DNA of 64,000 nucleotides from Cyclaneusma minus (GCA_037179335.1 JAKZHN010000004.1:1550001-1614000), one strand, 5' to 3'. Shown: positions 21,318 through 32,600, numbered from the stretch's first letter. Notes: generated by a model not told the origin, from the sequence alone. Made by a program: numbers and translations.

Positions 21318-22679
21318 ATGGGTCAAGAAGGCAGCACCCCCCGCGACCCGGGCGATCCCCAAACCCTCCCCAGCGCCGACCTCCCCGGCCTCATCCACTT
21401 CATCAAAACCCACTCTCCCCGCAACATCGTCGTCTTCGCTGGCGCCGGCCTGTCCACCTCAGCCGGCATCCCCGATTTCCGCTCTCCTGAAACCGGCTTA
21501 TACAACAACCTAGCCTCCCTCAACCTCCCATCCCCCGAAGCTGTCTTCGAAATCGGCTTCTTCCGCGAGAATCCTTATCCGTTCTACACACTTGCGAAAG
21601 AACTGTATCCGGGAAAGTTCAAGCCAACGTTGGGACATGCGTTTATTGCACTGTTGCATAGGAAGGGAATGTTGAAGATGTGCTTTACGCAAAATATTGA
21701 CTGTTTGGAACGCGCGGCTGGTGTGCCGGCGGATAAGATCGTGGAAGCTCATGGAAGTTTTGCTACTCAGCGGTGCATTGAGTGTAAGACGGAATTTCCA
21801 GATGATATGATGAGGAAGGCTGTCGAGGAAGCTGAGCCGGCGCGCTGCATCAGAGACGAATGCGATGGTCTGGTGAAGCCGGACATTGTATTCTTCGGAG
21901 AGGCGCTGCCTGGTAGCTTTTTCGCGGCGATTGATGTACCACGCGAGGCGGATCTGGCCTTCGTGATTGGGACGAGTTTGCAGGTGGCGCCGTTCTCGAG
22001 ACTACCGATGATGGTGGACGACGGGGTGCCGAGGGTGTTGATGAATCTGGAAGCGGTGGGCGATCTAGGTTATCGAGGTGATGATGTGCTCATGCTAGGC
22101 GACATTGATGAGTCTGTCCGTGAGCTAGCTGAAGAGCTGGGTTGGATTGACGAGTTAGAAGCGCTGTGGCGTGAGGTGGGTGGGACGACGGCGGAGCAGG
22201 CTGTCAAGAAATTGAAGCCCACGACGCGGGATGAGAAGCTGGAGGCGGAGATTGAAAAGATAACTGGCCAGGTCGATAAGTCGCTGAAGATGTCGCAGAA
22301 GCATGAGGAGTCGGTGAAAAAGGATCTTGGCAATGACCAGAAGGAGAAGAGCGGACAGAGTGAACAGAGCGACAAGAAGGAGAACATTCCTCTTGCTGTG
22401 ACAAAACCGGACACTGAAGTGGCTGCCAAGCTAGCCCCTGAGCCAGAAACCTCAGTAGAGCTGTCAACTCCAGATGTTCCCCGTCCATCTGAGTCTGAAA
22501 CTGTCGACACTCCCCAGACTGTCGCATCTGCTGAACCTACCGAACCCACCTCATCTACCAAGCCCGTCGACTCTACCAACCCTGCCGATTCCACCAAGCC
22601 CGCCGAACCCACAGCCACCCCCTCAGACACCACTCCAGCATCGTCTTCCAAGCCCCCAAACCCCACATCTCACATCTGA
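21318..22679 (+). CDS. HST2: NAD-dependent protein deacetylase, sirtuin class I (Hst2-like)
   Basis: The enzyme removes acetyl groups from lysines, using NAD+ and producing nicotinamide and O-acetyl-ADP-ribose; Hst2/SIRT2 types are mainly cytoplasmic. One 453-aa frame. Sirtuin landmarks: GAGLSTSAGIPDFRSP (42-57), TQNID (124-128), catalytic His in EAHGSF (His145), zinc cysteines 153/156 and 177/182 (CIEC and CIRDEC), KPDIVFFGE (187-195), GTSLQVAPF (218-226) and MNLE (242-245). The catalytic domain ends near residue 295. A ~150-residue tail rich in K/E/S and then T/P/S is predicted to be disordered. The gene is convergent with Rsm22. The Hst2 assignment rests on the overall pattern; a search would be needed to rank it against other fungal class I sirtuins. 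Confidence 0.95.
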   Translation: MGQEGSTPRDPGDPQTLPSADLPGLIHFIKTHSPRNIVVFAGAGLSTSAGIPDFRSPETGLYNNLASLNLPSPEAVFEIGFFRENPYPFYTLAKELYPGKFKPTLGHAFIALLHRKGMLKMCFTQNIDCLERAAGVPADKIVEAHGSFATQRCIECKTEFPDDMMRKAVEEAEPARCIRDECDGLVKPDIVFFGEALPGSFFAAIDVPREADLAFVIGTSLQVAPFSRLPMMVDDGVPRVLMNLEAVGDLGYRGDDVLMLGDIDESVRELAEELGWIDELEALWREVGGTTAEQAVKKLKPTTRDEKLEAEIEKITGQVDKSLKMSQKHEESVKKDLGNDQKEKSGQSEQSDKKENIPLAVTKPDTEVAAKLAPEPETSVELSTPDVPRPSESETVDTPQTVASAEPTEPTSSTKPVDSTNPADSTKPAEPTATPSDTTPASSSKPPNPTSHI

Positions 22680-23230
22680 CTTGTCGCCGGATTCATTCAC
22701 ACTTGAAGCATTCATTAGCTTGCCAATCATTGCGAGCTATCCTTGCACACTAGCAATTGGCGCACGGCGTTCTGTGTTCTTGGTGAGTCGGTATTGGCCA
22801 CTATTATTTGCTCTGGCAATGGGAATATGGCATTTGTGGCAAAGTCCTTACAACTCATAGGCGAGGTGGGCTGGTTTGCTGAGCATGAAAAGGGGCTGGG
22901 AATTGGGCGTATGGCTAGCGTAATGGGTTAGGCATGTGTGAGTAGATGCTCTACGACGGACAGAATCCCACGAACGAATGTATCAGCTGCATTGCTATGG
23001 TGTCACGAAATGCATATTTCCGGCGTTGCTTCTTGTTCAAAGTGTACTATTCATTAGTCCATATGAGAAGGGAATTTTCCCCTATGATCTTCTAGTTCTA
23101 CAAATACTGTACAACGGCAGACCCATGTTGTATCCGTTCAGGTCTGGACGCCGTATAGTATACACCACTCATTATTCCCCACTCAGTTCCTAATCCTACA
23201 CACACCCCCTAGCCGCCCAAAGACACCCAA
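22680..23230. other. Convergent intergenic region between sirtuin and Rsm22
   Basis: Both neighbours end here. No gene, repeat or RNA was recognised. Confidence 0.5.
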
Positions 23231-25924
23231 TTAGAAATCGTCCAACCCAATCTTCTTCTCCACCCTCGGCACCCTCCCCCCCTTCGTCCTCCTCCCCCTA
23301 TCCACCCTCCCCCCCTTCACCAACCTCACCTCATCCAACCCCTCCTGCTCGCTCACCCCCAACTCAAACACATTCTTCCTCTTCATCTTCCCACTCAACT
23401 TCGCCTGTCCCTTCATCCCCTTCCCCTTCTTCACCAATCTCCCCTGCTTAACCGCCTCCTCAGGCGTCAGCTTTTTCCCATCTCCTCCCTTTCCAAGTCT
23501 CACAGAACGAGATACGCGGGTTTTGGCACCGAGGGCCCACAGGTCGCCCCAGGACGCTTTGCGCGCGTCGTGGTAGGCGGCGCGGCTGAAGGATTTGGGG
23601 ACGGTCCAGCGCTCGAGTGTGCCGGAGGGCGTGCAGACGTCGAGGGTTACGTGGCCGCGCCTCTTTAACGGGCTCAGTATCGTGCGTGGTAAGCTCAGCG
23701 TATTAAACGCACGTTGCTCTTGTAGCTTTTCTACTAGACCGTCTTTGTCAGACAGCCATTCCCCGGCCTGCTTGGCGTCTGGAGATTCTTCGAAGGTTGA
23801 TTCGTAGCCCTCGAATGCATTATCTGTAGCTTCGGGGCCTTGGAGAATGTTTGACGTGACACGGTTGTCGATACCACGGCGCACGACGAGGTAGCTGAAT
23901 TTCACGTCTTCGTGGTTACGGCCCTTCGCTCCCAGCAATCTTTGCAAGAACGGCGGCCGAATAAAGCGCTGGCTGAAGTGGCAGAAATCTTTGCGGCCGG
24001 GCGACAGGCCGGGGATTGTGTACATGGGGCATTTTGTGTGATTTGTGCAGGGCGCTACGATCATGCCCTGTTCTTTTTCCACAAATCTTGCGGTATCGCT
24101 TTCCGTAGCGCCCTCGGGAGAGTTAAGATCCGTTTCTATGAATTCGCTGTTTGGAGAGGAGATTTTGTGGGATAGGAGATGCGAACGGGCGCCTGCGATG
24201 GCTTCGAAACCCCGGGGAAGGCCTTTTTCGAGGAGGATTAAAACGCCACCGGACGGGTCGAGGAGGGACCAGAGGATTTCGACTTGGTTGCGGCGGCGGT
24301 AGTCTTCTTTCAGGGGGAATAAGGTGTGTGGGGCGATGATGACGTCGAATTGCTTGCGTCCTGCTTGTGCTGGGGCGCCATCTATTCGTTCCTCTCCACT
24401 AGAAGCGTGGAAATAATCAGGCAGTCTAGGAAGAAAAGTTGTCTCGTTCAAAAATCTCGACATTCGGTGACGCAGAGCATCAGGGCCTGTAAGCACAGTC
24501 GATTTCCCCAACGGTGCTTCATCGCCATGCACAAGTCCTTCATCACGCATCAAATCCCACTCAGCCTGGAAGATTTCGCGCCACGCAACGACACCAGCAC
24601 CTGCTCCGCCTGCGTCGAGGATTCGTGGTCCTTCGCTACCGGGGCGCGAAAGCATATCGCGGATCCAGTCTCGTCCGAGGCGTTTCCGGGTTTCCACGAG
24701 GGTGGACATGATAGCGGAGTAGACACCAGGCATTACGCCCGCCATGTAGGCGTCAGCCTCTACTTCGCTCATTTTGTTCTGGCCGGCTTCGAGACCGATG
24801 TGCTTTTGGGGCAGGTGCTTTTTCGAACCAGGGGTTGCGCTGGAATAGGGGAGGCCGGGACCGCCGAAGGCGCGCTCGGCGGCGTCTTTGATGTGTTTCG
24901 GGTGGGTGCGTTCGAGGAGTTCGGTGATGGGGAGCACGAATTGGTCGGCGGGGAGGGTGAGGGTTGATGGGTGCGTGGTGAAGCGGCCGGCGATGGTGTT
25001 GGGATGAGAGCGCGAGTCGGCGTAGTAGCCGTTGTCGTCTTCGTACTCTTCTTCCTCTTCCAACTCTTCTTCCTCGTACTCCTCCTCCTCTTCTTCTTCT
25101 TCGAACTCTTCGTCGATATCCTCTTCTTCAGCTGCTTTCGCCATTGAAGCTTCCATGTCCCTCTTCAAACGTTGTAAGACCTCCGCTTCCCTCTGATTTG
25201 TGCTCGACACTTGTAAAAAGTCCTGTCCATCCTCGGTCGTGTTGATATCCGCTCCCTCGGGTTCTGCTTCAAGCTCCGCTTCCAGCTCTGCATCCTCGAG
25301 CTCGGCCCTCTCTGCCTCTGTCTCATTAAAGAGCATTTGCTCTTCCCCCTTTTTCCCTTCCAACTCCTCTAGCTCCTCTAGCTCCCTCTGCGCCTCCTGT
25401 ACGCTGGCCTCAATCTCCAACTCATTCATGCCATCAACCAACACCTCCTCAAAGCCACCAAAACCATCAGCCCTCATCAGGACATTTTTCCTCTTCGGTT
25501 CGGTCTCCGAGGGCTCCAGCAAATCAATCACATCTTCTCCCCTCGTTTCCCTCAGCGGAGGACCATACAATCGCTCGTAAATAACATATTCCTCTTTCGT
25601 CAAGTAATCTTTCGGCAGCGTATCCCCGAATGTCTTTCGTGCTTGTATAGCTGTAGCTCTATTCTCTTCCGCACTTGGCTTCAAGTCAATCTCGGTTTCC
25701 TCTTCTCCAGAAGCTTTCGATTTGACATTTTCGTTTTCAGTAGGAGAGCTGAAGCGGCGTATTTGCGATTGTGAGGATATTCGGGAATTGAGGTAGGACC
25801 GCGAATAGAGATTCCGAGTTCTTGGGACGATGGACGAGGATCTGGTAAAGCCGTGTTCGAATAAAGTCGACAGGTGCAGTCGACATGCGCCACAGGCAGG
25901 GCGAGCTCTTTGGACGGTCAACAT
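23231..25924 (-). CDS. RSM22: Mitochondrial Rsm22 / METTL17-like ribosome assembly protein
   Basis: Rsm22-family proteins act in the mitochondrion on assembly of the small ribosomal subunit and have a methyltransferase-like fold. One uninterrupted frame encodes 897 aa. The N-terminus is arginine/serine-rich with RRFSS near residue 56-60, a likely presequence. An acidic low-complexity segment (about 268-300, mostly E) precedes the core. Core landmarks: PADQFVLPITELLERTHP, MPGVYSAIMSTLVETRKRL, motif-I-like ILDAGGAGAGVVAW (about 434-447), NQVEILWSLLDPSGG and ILLEKGLPRGFEAI. Three cysteines of the proposed iron-sulfur site are visible in APCTNHTKCPM and KDFCHFSQR (about 626-648). Yeast Rsm22 is shorter (about 630 aa); the extra length is the acidic insertion and a basic C-terminal tail. 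A divergent 317-bp region separates it from the Gemin2 homologue. Confidence 0.9.
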   Translation of the reverse strand: MLTVQRARPACGACRLHLSTLFEHGFTRSSSIVPRTRNLYSRSYLNSRISSQSQIRRFSSPTENENVKSKASGEEETEIDLKPSAEENRATAIQARKTFGDTLPKDYLTKEEYVIYERLYGPPLRETRGEDVIDLLEPSETEPKRKNVLMRADGFGGFEEVLVDGMNELEIEASVQEAQRELEELEELEGKKGEEQMLFNETEAERAELEDAELEAELEAEPEGADINTTEDGQDFLQVSSTNQREAEVLQRLKRDMEASMAKAAEEEDIDEEFEEEEEEEEYEEEELEEEEEYEDDNGYYADSRSHPNTIAGRFTTHPSTLTLPADQFVLPITELLERTHPKHIKDAAERAFGGPGLPYSSATPGSKKHLPQKHIGLEAGQNKMSEVEADAYMAGVMPGVYSAIMSTLVETRKRLGRDWIRDMLSRPGSEGPRILDAGGAGAGVVAWREIFQAEWDLMRDEGLVHGDEAPLGKSTVLTGPDALRHRMSRFLNETTFLPRLPDYFHASSGEERIDGAPAQAGRKQFDVIIAPHTLFPLKEDYRRRNQVEILWSLLDPSGGVLILLEKGLPRGFEAIAGARSHLLSHKISSPNSEFIETDLNSPEGATESDTARFVEKEQGMIVAPCTNHTKCPMYTIPGLSPGRKDFCHFSQRFIRPPFLQRLLGAKGRNHEDVKFSYLVVRRGIDNRVTSNILQGPEATDNAFEGYESTFEESPDAKQAGEWLSDKDGLVEKLQEQRAFNTLSLPRTILSPLKRRGHVTLDVCTPSGTLERWTVPKSFSRAAYHDARKASWGDLWALGAKTRVSRSVRLGKGGDGKKLTPEEAVKQGRLVKKGKGMKGQAKLSGKMKRKNVFELGVSEQEGLDEVRLVKGGRVDRGRRTKGGRVPRVEKKIGLDDF

Positions 25925-26241
25925 GGCTCTAACCTGTGATTCTCACCGAAGTCCAAAAGTTCGCCGTAGTACGTGAAAAATCAAAGTCGAGTTGCAATTC
26001 CCATCAATTTCCCATCCATGTCCCCAAAAATGCCTGAGGTGCTAGCGTGGTTAGAAATAGCGAAACCGCGCGTTCCAATTGGCCGACGCCACAACACGCG
26101 CCGCACGAGGCTGAGCAAAATCCACGAGGCTCAGCTTAAGCTTTCTGACCTCGAAGTTCTCGACACCCACTTCCATCCTGACAAAAAAATTCGGTCTAAC
26201 TCGGCTCAATCGACGCAAATTGGTAAGAACAGGTCGCAGCA
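25925..26241. promoter_or_regulatory. Bidirectional promoter, RSM22 / Gemin2 homologue
   Basis: Only 317 bp separate two divergent ATGs, so both promoters must lie here. No TATA box or known site stands out. Confidence 0.5.
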
Positions 26242-27701
26242 ATGGTCAAACGCAAGAACAATCAGCGCCAGAATGGCCCCTACGACGCCAACAAACGCCC
26301 TCGCCGCGACGACTCCGACGGCATCATGGGCGCCAGCAAAGTCGAGCCTCGAGTTGATCCCACCTACGGCCAACGGAGTGCTCTGCCAGGCCTCGATGAA
26401 TGGTCTGTGGAGCAAGAATATATGTTTGAGGATGGTGGGACTGGAGATGACCCAGAAGCAATGACTGCAGAGCAGGCGCTGAGATATTTGAAAGCTGTTA
26501 GGTACGATTATTCTGCCCTAATTTTCCAACTTCTATGTTTGTTTTTTATACGAGTCGGTTTGGCTGAAACAGAATTTGAGCAGTTGCTGACTGCCTTTAT
26601 AGGAAAGAAGCAGCTCAAATCCCCAACTTGCTCGTAGCCCCCAAACTTGGCCCTTCGCTGCCTACCGATGAACCAGATCGCTCTATGTATGAAGACGGCA
26701 CGGGTGATTTCAGAGGCTACTATAAGGACGGCGCCTACACCGCTGCACCCGTCTCCCCTCCTTCTCCAAACACCTCAGCCCGGGACGAAAACGTCACAAC
26801 CAAAGAAAAAGACCCCCAAGAAGTCTACTTCTCCTCCATCATCACCCGCTTCCTAGCCCTGCGCAGCAAACTCCACGCCCCCGTCCCCGAATCCGCCATC
26901 CTCGCACTCGACCTCAACCACACCGCCATCGTCGACTCAACCGTGCGCACAATCAGACAATGGCTCTGGCGTCTCAAACGCACAGACCCCGTGCCAGCAC
27001 AGATTGCTAGCATGTGTCGAAGTCATGCGCTTAGGTTGTTGGGACTGATTGGACAGGGACAGGGAGGCTTGTTAAAAGCGGGAAAGGAGATTGATGAGAG
27101 GACGGGGAGGTGGCTGTGGGCGTTGTTGGCGAGGTTGCCGGATAGGGGGGAGATGACGAGTGAGGAGGTGGGGGTGGTGAGGGATTTGGGGAAGGTGGGG
27201 GTTAAGGTTAGTTTGGGGTGGAAGAAGGGTGGGGGGGAGATGGTTAGGGCGCTGGCGGAGGCGGAGGGTGGAGGGGATGAGGAGGGCGAGCAGGGTGAAG
27301 AGAGTGAGGAGGGTGAGTACGTGGGTGAGGATGGTGAGCAGGACGGTGAAAATGTCGCTGGAGATGTCGACGGTGAAGACGCAGCCGTCAATCCGGATGA
27401 GATACCCCTCGATGAGGAAGAAGACTTTGAGGCTGCGAAAGCTCGCTTGCTTGCGAGGATTAGTGGCGGAGGAGGTGAGGAGGAAGCGACCGAAGAGCAT
27501 GTTGTCCGACAGGAGCCTCCTATCGAGGCACCAAGGCACGAGGAAGCTGAAGATGGGGAATTGGACAAAGGGGAAATTGACGAGGAAGAGGAGGAAAGGC
27601 CTACGAAACACACAAGGGCTACTGTGGACATTATCCTGACTGTTGCTGGAGAGGTTTACGGACAGAGAGACCTGCTCGAGTTCCGAGAAGTATGGGCCTA
27701 G
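26242..27701 (+). CDS. Gemin2 / SIP1-family snRNP assembly factor
   Basis: Gemin2 holds the Sm protein pentamer and works with SMN in cytoplasmic assembly of spliceosomal snRNPs. Two exons: 26242-26501 and 26603-27701, giving 452 aa. The donor is GTACGA, the branch is TGCTGAC and the acceptor is TATAG; the intron is phase 2. Family features: YLKAVRKEAAQIPNLLVAP across the splice junction (compare YL..V..EAAQ.P.VVVA in animal Gemin2), EVYFSSIITRFLALRSKL, RTGRWLWALLARLPDRGEM (about 251-269), VRDLGKVG, and the end VYGQRDLLEFREVW. An acidic E/D/G-rich insertion of about 120 residues (roughly 309-427) separates the last two blocks and is much longer than in animal proteins. The assignment comes from motif order and spacing; the N-terminal third is poorly conserved. 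Confidence 0.8.
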
Positions 27702-27939
27702 AGGTAGGTCTTTTTGAGATGGCTGCCAAGTACAACTGCAAGACAAAAGGATTCGGTAGTTAGCGCACTTGTAAGTTTCTGCTTAGGTAGGTGGCTAGTT
27801 CCAATAAATACACTCCTTCACAAATGAAATAATGCCCAAACCTCTTGCATTCTTGAACATGGCTACGGGATAATACCATTGAGCGCTAGGATCTGGACCC
27901 AAATGATAGATTTGCCGCCTTCATCAAAAGTCTGTCGCA

Positions 27940-29000
27940 CGCAAAGTCTCCCCCACCGCGAGCGAAATTCCACCAAATCCGCGACGGATCTCCAGTCGGC
28001 TAGCGAACAGCGGTAGCAGAAGCGCACTACCCACCTAGCTTTGCAGAACCACTAAGTATATATCCCACCGCAGCCAATCATAGCGCTCTATTCAGTTTTG
28101 TTGCACGTCGACAAAAATACAAATCGCACATCAAAAGACGTCAAATTTTACGGAGAATACAGTAAAAATAGTCTTATTGCTATAACGAGCTTGTTGAAAG
28201 CAAGAATCGAAATACACTTCGATTCTCGGTTTTTATAGCATGGTTGGGGATGAGGCTATGAGCTCCCAAGTTCCAAGAAATGGGCCCCCGTTCCAAGGGG
28301 CCTTGGGGGCTTAGTTGAAGGAGGCACTAATGCGAGCAATGCGCAGATCTGGAGGTGCAACAAGACTGGCGAGCTTTGGGTGGTAAGCTCGTAGCGTAAG
28401 GTGGTAGCAGGAGCGCGCTAGGCTGTTAGCCTGCAAAAAACGCTAAGAATATACCGAACTCCAGCCAATGAGAGTGCTTGGTTAAATCTCAACATCGTTT
28501 TGTTGCACGTCGATAAAAATATAAATCGCTGCATCGCACACCAAAATGCGTCATTTTTTCTGGAGATTGCTGCAGACATAGTTTCTTAGCTACAACAGGC
28601 TTGTTGAAAGTAAAACACCTTATATCTCGATTTTGTAGCATGATTGGGGACCAGCTCCGAGCTCACAATCCACAAATTCAAACAAATAGTGACTTTACCC
28701 GCTTCAAGGAGTATCAGGGCTTAGAGCCGCAGTGCGCAAATCTCGACGTGCAACAAAAACGGTGAGCTTGTGGTGGCAAGTTCGTAGTGGAAAGTAGTAG
28801 CAGGAGGGCGCTAGGCGCCTAGCTTTGCAAAGCACGCTAAGCATATACCGAATTCCAGCAATAAGAACGCTTGGGTACGTTTCAACATTATTTTGTTGCA
28901 CGTCGATAAATATAAATCGCACACCAAAATGCGTTAAATTTTCTGGAGATTACGGTAAAAATGGTTTTATAGCTATAGCAAACTGATTGAGCAAAAGTGA
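27940..29000 (+). repeat. ~400-bp tandem repeats carrying the TTGCACGTCGAC motif
   Basis: Two full units and parts of a third. TTTTGTTGCACGTCGA recurs at 28096, 28497 and 28891 (spacings 401 and 394 bp), followed each time by TAAAAATATAAATCGCAC-like sequence and AAATTTTCTGGAGATTACGG-like sequence. Each unit also carries the motif in reverse (degenerate at about 28350, good at 28743-28757), then GGTAGCAGGAGCGCGCTAGGC-like sequence and CTAAGCATATACCGAA. A leading partial copy (GGTAGCAGAAGCGC, CTAAGTATATA) lies at about 28005-28060. No open frame is conserved between copies. Confidence 0.8.
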
Positions 29001-29445
29001 GAAAGTGGGGACGGTACACGAGGAATGAAGCTAGGTCACTATTTGCTTCCGCTTATCGATCCTGGTTTTGTCATGTCATCGCATCTCGCGATCTACCTGT
29101 CAGCACACTGCACCGCCGTCATGTATGGTGGTCTGTTGTCAATCTTTCTGGGGTACTTCCGGGAAACCATCACTGCTGTTGCGTCAAGGTGAACGTTTTC
29201 ACCTTACTTATGCCTTTCATGGCATCAAGTTTCAATGTCTTTTAGGCATTTGGGAACAGAGCAGCTGTATTCACGAGCTGATAGCACACTGACACGATAT
29301 GGAGACTTCGGTTCGGCTGCCCAGAGACTCTGCAATGAATTGCCTTCACCGTCATCAAAGGGCTTGGGAAAGGAAGTCTGGAAACTGGAGTCGATCTGGT
29401 ATTTATACCTGAAGGCCTTGAAGACTGAAGCTGGAGGAAGGGATA

Positions 29446-29674
29446 CAGTGGGAGGAAAAAAAGTCTGAATACGGTCTACAGTCTCCAAATAATTGCAAAT
29501 ATTCCAAATAAGCAGGAATATTCCCAATAACTAGGAACATTCCAAATGCTTTAAAATATTCCAAGTAATCTGGGAAATTCCAAATTATTGGGAATATTAT
29601 TATTTCTGATTATTTAGGATATTCGCAATCCAGCGGAGAATGTATGCCGTATTCAGACTTTTTTCCACCCACTG
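29446..29674. mobile_element. 229-bp MITE with TA target duplication (Tc1/mariner-like)
   Basis: The left end CAGTGGGAGGAAAAAAAG, continuing to GTCTGAATACGG (29446-29474), is matched by the inverted right end (29647-29674), reading outward as CAGTGGGTGGAAAAAAG then TCTGAATACGG. A TA dinucleotide flanks both sides (29444-29445 and 29675-29676), as expected for Tc1/mariner/pogo insertions. The interior is made of short degenerate copies of an AATATTCC(A/C)AAATAA-type sequence and has no coding capacity. It interrupts a unit of the ~340-bp array. Confidence 0.8.
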
Positions 29675-32600
29675 TAAGCTCAGATGGTCGAAGACAGCTT
29701 GACAGTGCAAGGCAACGAAGCTGTTGTTAAAGAGCCGAGCTGCTGTTGATTGACTACTCTGCTATTGCGTCAAGGTGCGTGTTATGTATCACTGCTGGTT
29801 CCTTGTCTTGCCTCGGTGTCTCTTGGGGAAAACGGCAGCAGTATTGACGAGTTGGCGCCATAATGACTCGATACGGCGAACTCTGGTTCCAGGCACCCAA
29901 GAGCATCTGCATTCAAATGCGACATTTTACGTGGGTGAATTGGGAATGAAGAGTTAAACGCGGAAGGTGGCCTGATACTTATAATCTATACCACGAACCC
30001 CTGAGGCAGAGGGTTGGAATAATGGAAGCTGAGACACTTTTCATTGCCAAACGGCGAGACTATCATCAACACGGGAAGCTGCCGTCGGCTGGCTATTATG
30101 CTGTTACGTCAAGGTGCGTGCTCTTTATTACTGCTGGCTTATTGTTTTACCTCCGTGTCTTTTGGGAAAGAATGCAGCAGTATTTACGAGTTGGTACCAC
30201 AATGACATGATATTGCAAATTTTCTGGTCTTTGGTGCTCAGATAATCTGTAGTCAAATGTTGTATCTTGTCTGTTTTGGGAATGCAAAATAAAAACACAG
30301 GCTGGCTTGATATTTATACCTGAAACCCCTGAGGCCTGAGGCAAAGGCTGGGAACAAAGCCGAGACTGTTTTCATTGCCAGACGGCGAGACTACTCTCGT
30401 ACCGCGAAGTTCGAGCTGCAGTCTGTTGGCTTTCCTGCTGTTGCATTGAGGTGAATGTTGCCGTGTCTTTGCTCCTCAAACTACAAGTCTTCTATCTGGT
30501 ATTCGCGCTTCCCAAGACAGAACTCAGCCGGGCAGTGCAAATACAACTTTGATGTTCACAACCATATCATGTGTACAACGGCGAGGCTTCTGGACTTCTG
30601 CGTTGCAGAGTCTGCAGTGTTCCGTCGTCTTCGCCCATGTCGTCTTTCTAGTGCCCCGGCGAGACTTGAAAGAAAAGGTTGGAGATTGAGATTGGCCTGA
30701 TATTTATACCTCGATTTCTTGAAGCTGAAAGCGGTGTGGGGAGGGATGATGTAATGCTCTGTAACACTGGCTTACTGTCAGGTGACTATGCTATTGTCAA
30801 GAGAGTCAAAATCTGTCGGACAGCTTTGGTACTGCTATGTCGATGGGTATTCTTCACCACTCATGGCCTGTTAACTCCTATCGATGTCTCTTGGTAGCAC
30901 GGAAGCTTTGTATACGAGCGGACGATTAAGACAACCTGGTGTGGTTACAGGTGCTCAATAATTTACCTCGACATGCAAGAGTTGTTGATCAGTGCAAAAG
31001 GCTTGGGAAGGAGAAGTTTGGAAACTAAAACCAGCCTGGTATTTATACCTGAAGACCCTCGAGACTGAAGCTGGGAACAAGCTGAGGCTGTTTGTCCATG
31101 CCTGATGGGAGGCTCAGGCTGTCATCATGTAGCGAAGCTGCTGTCGAGTCACTTGCCTGCTGTTGAGTTGAGGTGGGTATTGCCGTCTCTTACTCTTTAG
31201 GACTACTAGCTTTCTGTCTAGCAGTTTTGTTTTCTAAGATAGATGGCCGCGCTTTCACAAATTCGTTGTCATGATCCTGCAACATGTATAGTGATGAGAC
31301 TTTTGGATTCATGTGTCTCAGAAGCCTGCAGTCAGCTTGGAGAACATTGAGGATAATCTTGGGAAAGAAGGATTGGAACTGACACCACCCTGATATTTAT
31401 ACCTAGATCCCCTGATGGCTCAAGCTGAAGAAGGGGAATGAGAGAAAATTGTCCGGCACTGCGAAGCGGCAGGGATGTTGTCAAGGACCAAGGCCGCTGT
31501 CAATTGGCTACCCTGCTGTTGCGCTGAGTCGGTTAATGCCGTATTTTGCTTTTTAGGACTACCAGCCTTTCGTTCAGCATCCGTGTTGCTTGAGGTGGCA
31601 GGGCAATTCGTCCCGAGTTGATCATTTCGAGCATGCATGTATGGTAAAAGAGATTCCGGATTCATGTGTCTGAAGAGTAATCGGTTGGTCTGACATCTAG
31701 TGAACTCGAGAAAGAAAACTTACAGACTGCAGTCAACTTGGTATTTATACTTTGATCCCTGGACGCTGAAGCTAAGTGAAGGGGCAGGATGCTGGGACCC
31801 TCTATCACTAGGTCATTTCTAGGCAGCCATGCTATTGTCAAGCGATTGTGCTGCTGTCGATTGCGTTGTCCGCTGTTGCGTTGAGAAGGATAGTGCCGTC
31901 CTATTTTCTTTAAAGCTACTAGTTCTTGGTCTGTTATTTACGCTTCTCAATACAGCAATGCATATACAAGCTCATTCTTAAGACATATATGTGCAATGGC
32001 TAGGCTTTGTCATTTTGCGTCTCAGATATCTGCAGTAATTTGCCTCGATCCGTCTTGATGTCTACGATAAGACTTGGAAAGGAAAAGTTGGAGGCTGACA
32101 CCGGCCTGATATTTATAGCTGGACCCCCTGCAGAGTGGAGCCAAGGGAAGGAATACGATTGTGGGCTCCTTTAATACGCTCACTGTCAAACCGTCATGCT
32201 GTTGTCAAAAGATTCGGCTGTTTTCGACCGCTTTTTCTGCCATTCGCTGGGACGTAAGTTGTACGTTGTCGAGCTTGCATATCACGATTTCGCACCTTTT
32301 TTCAGTATCTGCATATCTTTTTAGTGTCACCGTATTAATGTCAACGTCCCTAAACTTCTAGACCCTTAAAGAAGATATGCAAAAGACGCCGAATCTTGTC
32401 TGTAGAATCGCTTCGGTATTGTTGGAAAATGTGTGAAAGAAACTTGGGGACAGAAACCAATATTATATTTATACCTGAATCGGTTCGAAGCTGAGTAGAG
32501 AAAAGGCTTTTGTTGTCACCAGAAGCCAGTCTACTCTCGAGGGCTCCAGCTCCTGCCGCGTAGAGTTTCTGCTGTTCGTTGGGGTGTGTGTTGTTAGATT

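Noticed and set aside
24326..24967. 213-codon plus-strand frame
   Set aside because: Antisense to the conserved core of Rsm22.
28096..28757. Possible CRISPR-like array of motif repeats
   Set aside because: Eukaryotic context, unequal long spacers that are themselves repeated, and both motif orientations; this is a satellite/MITE pattern.
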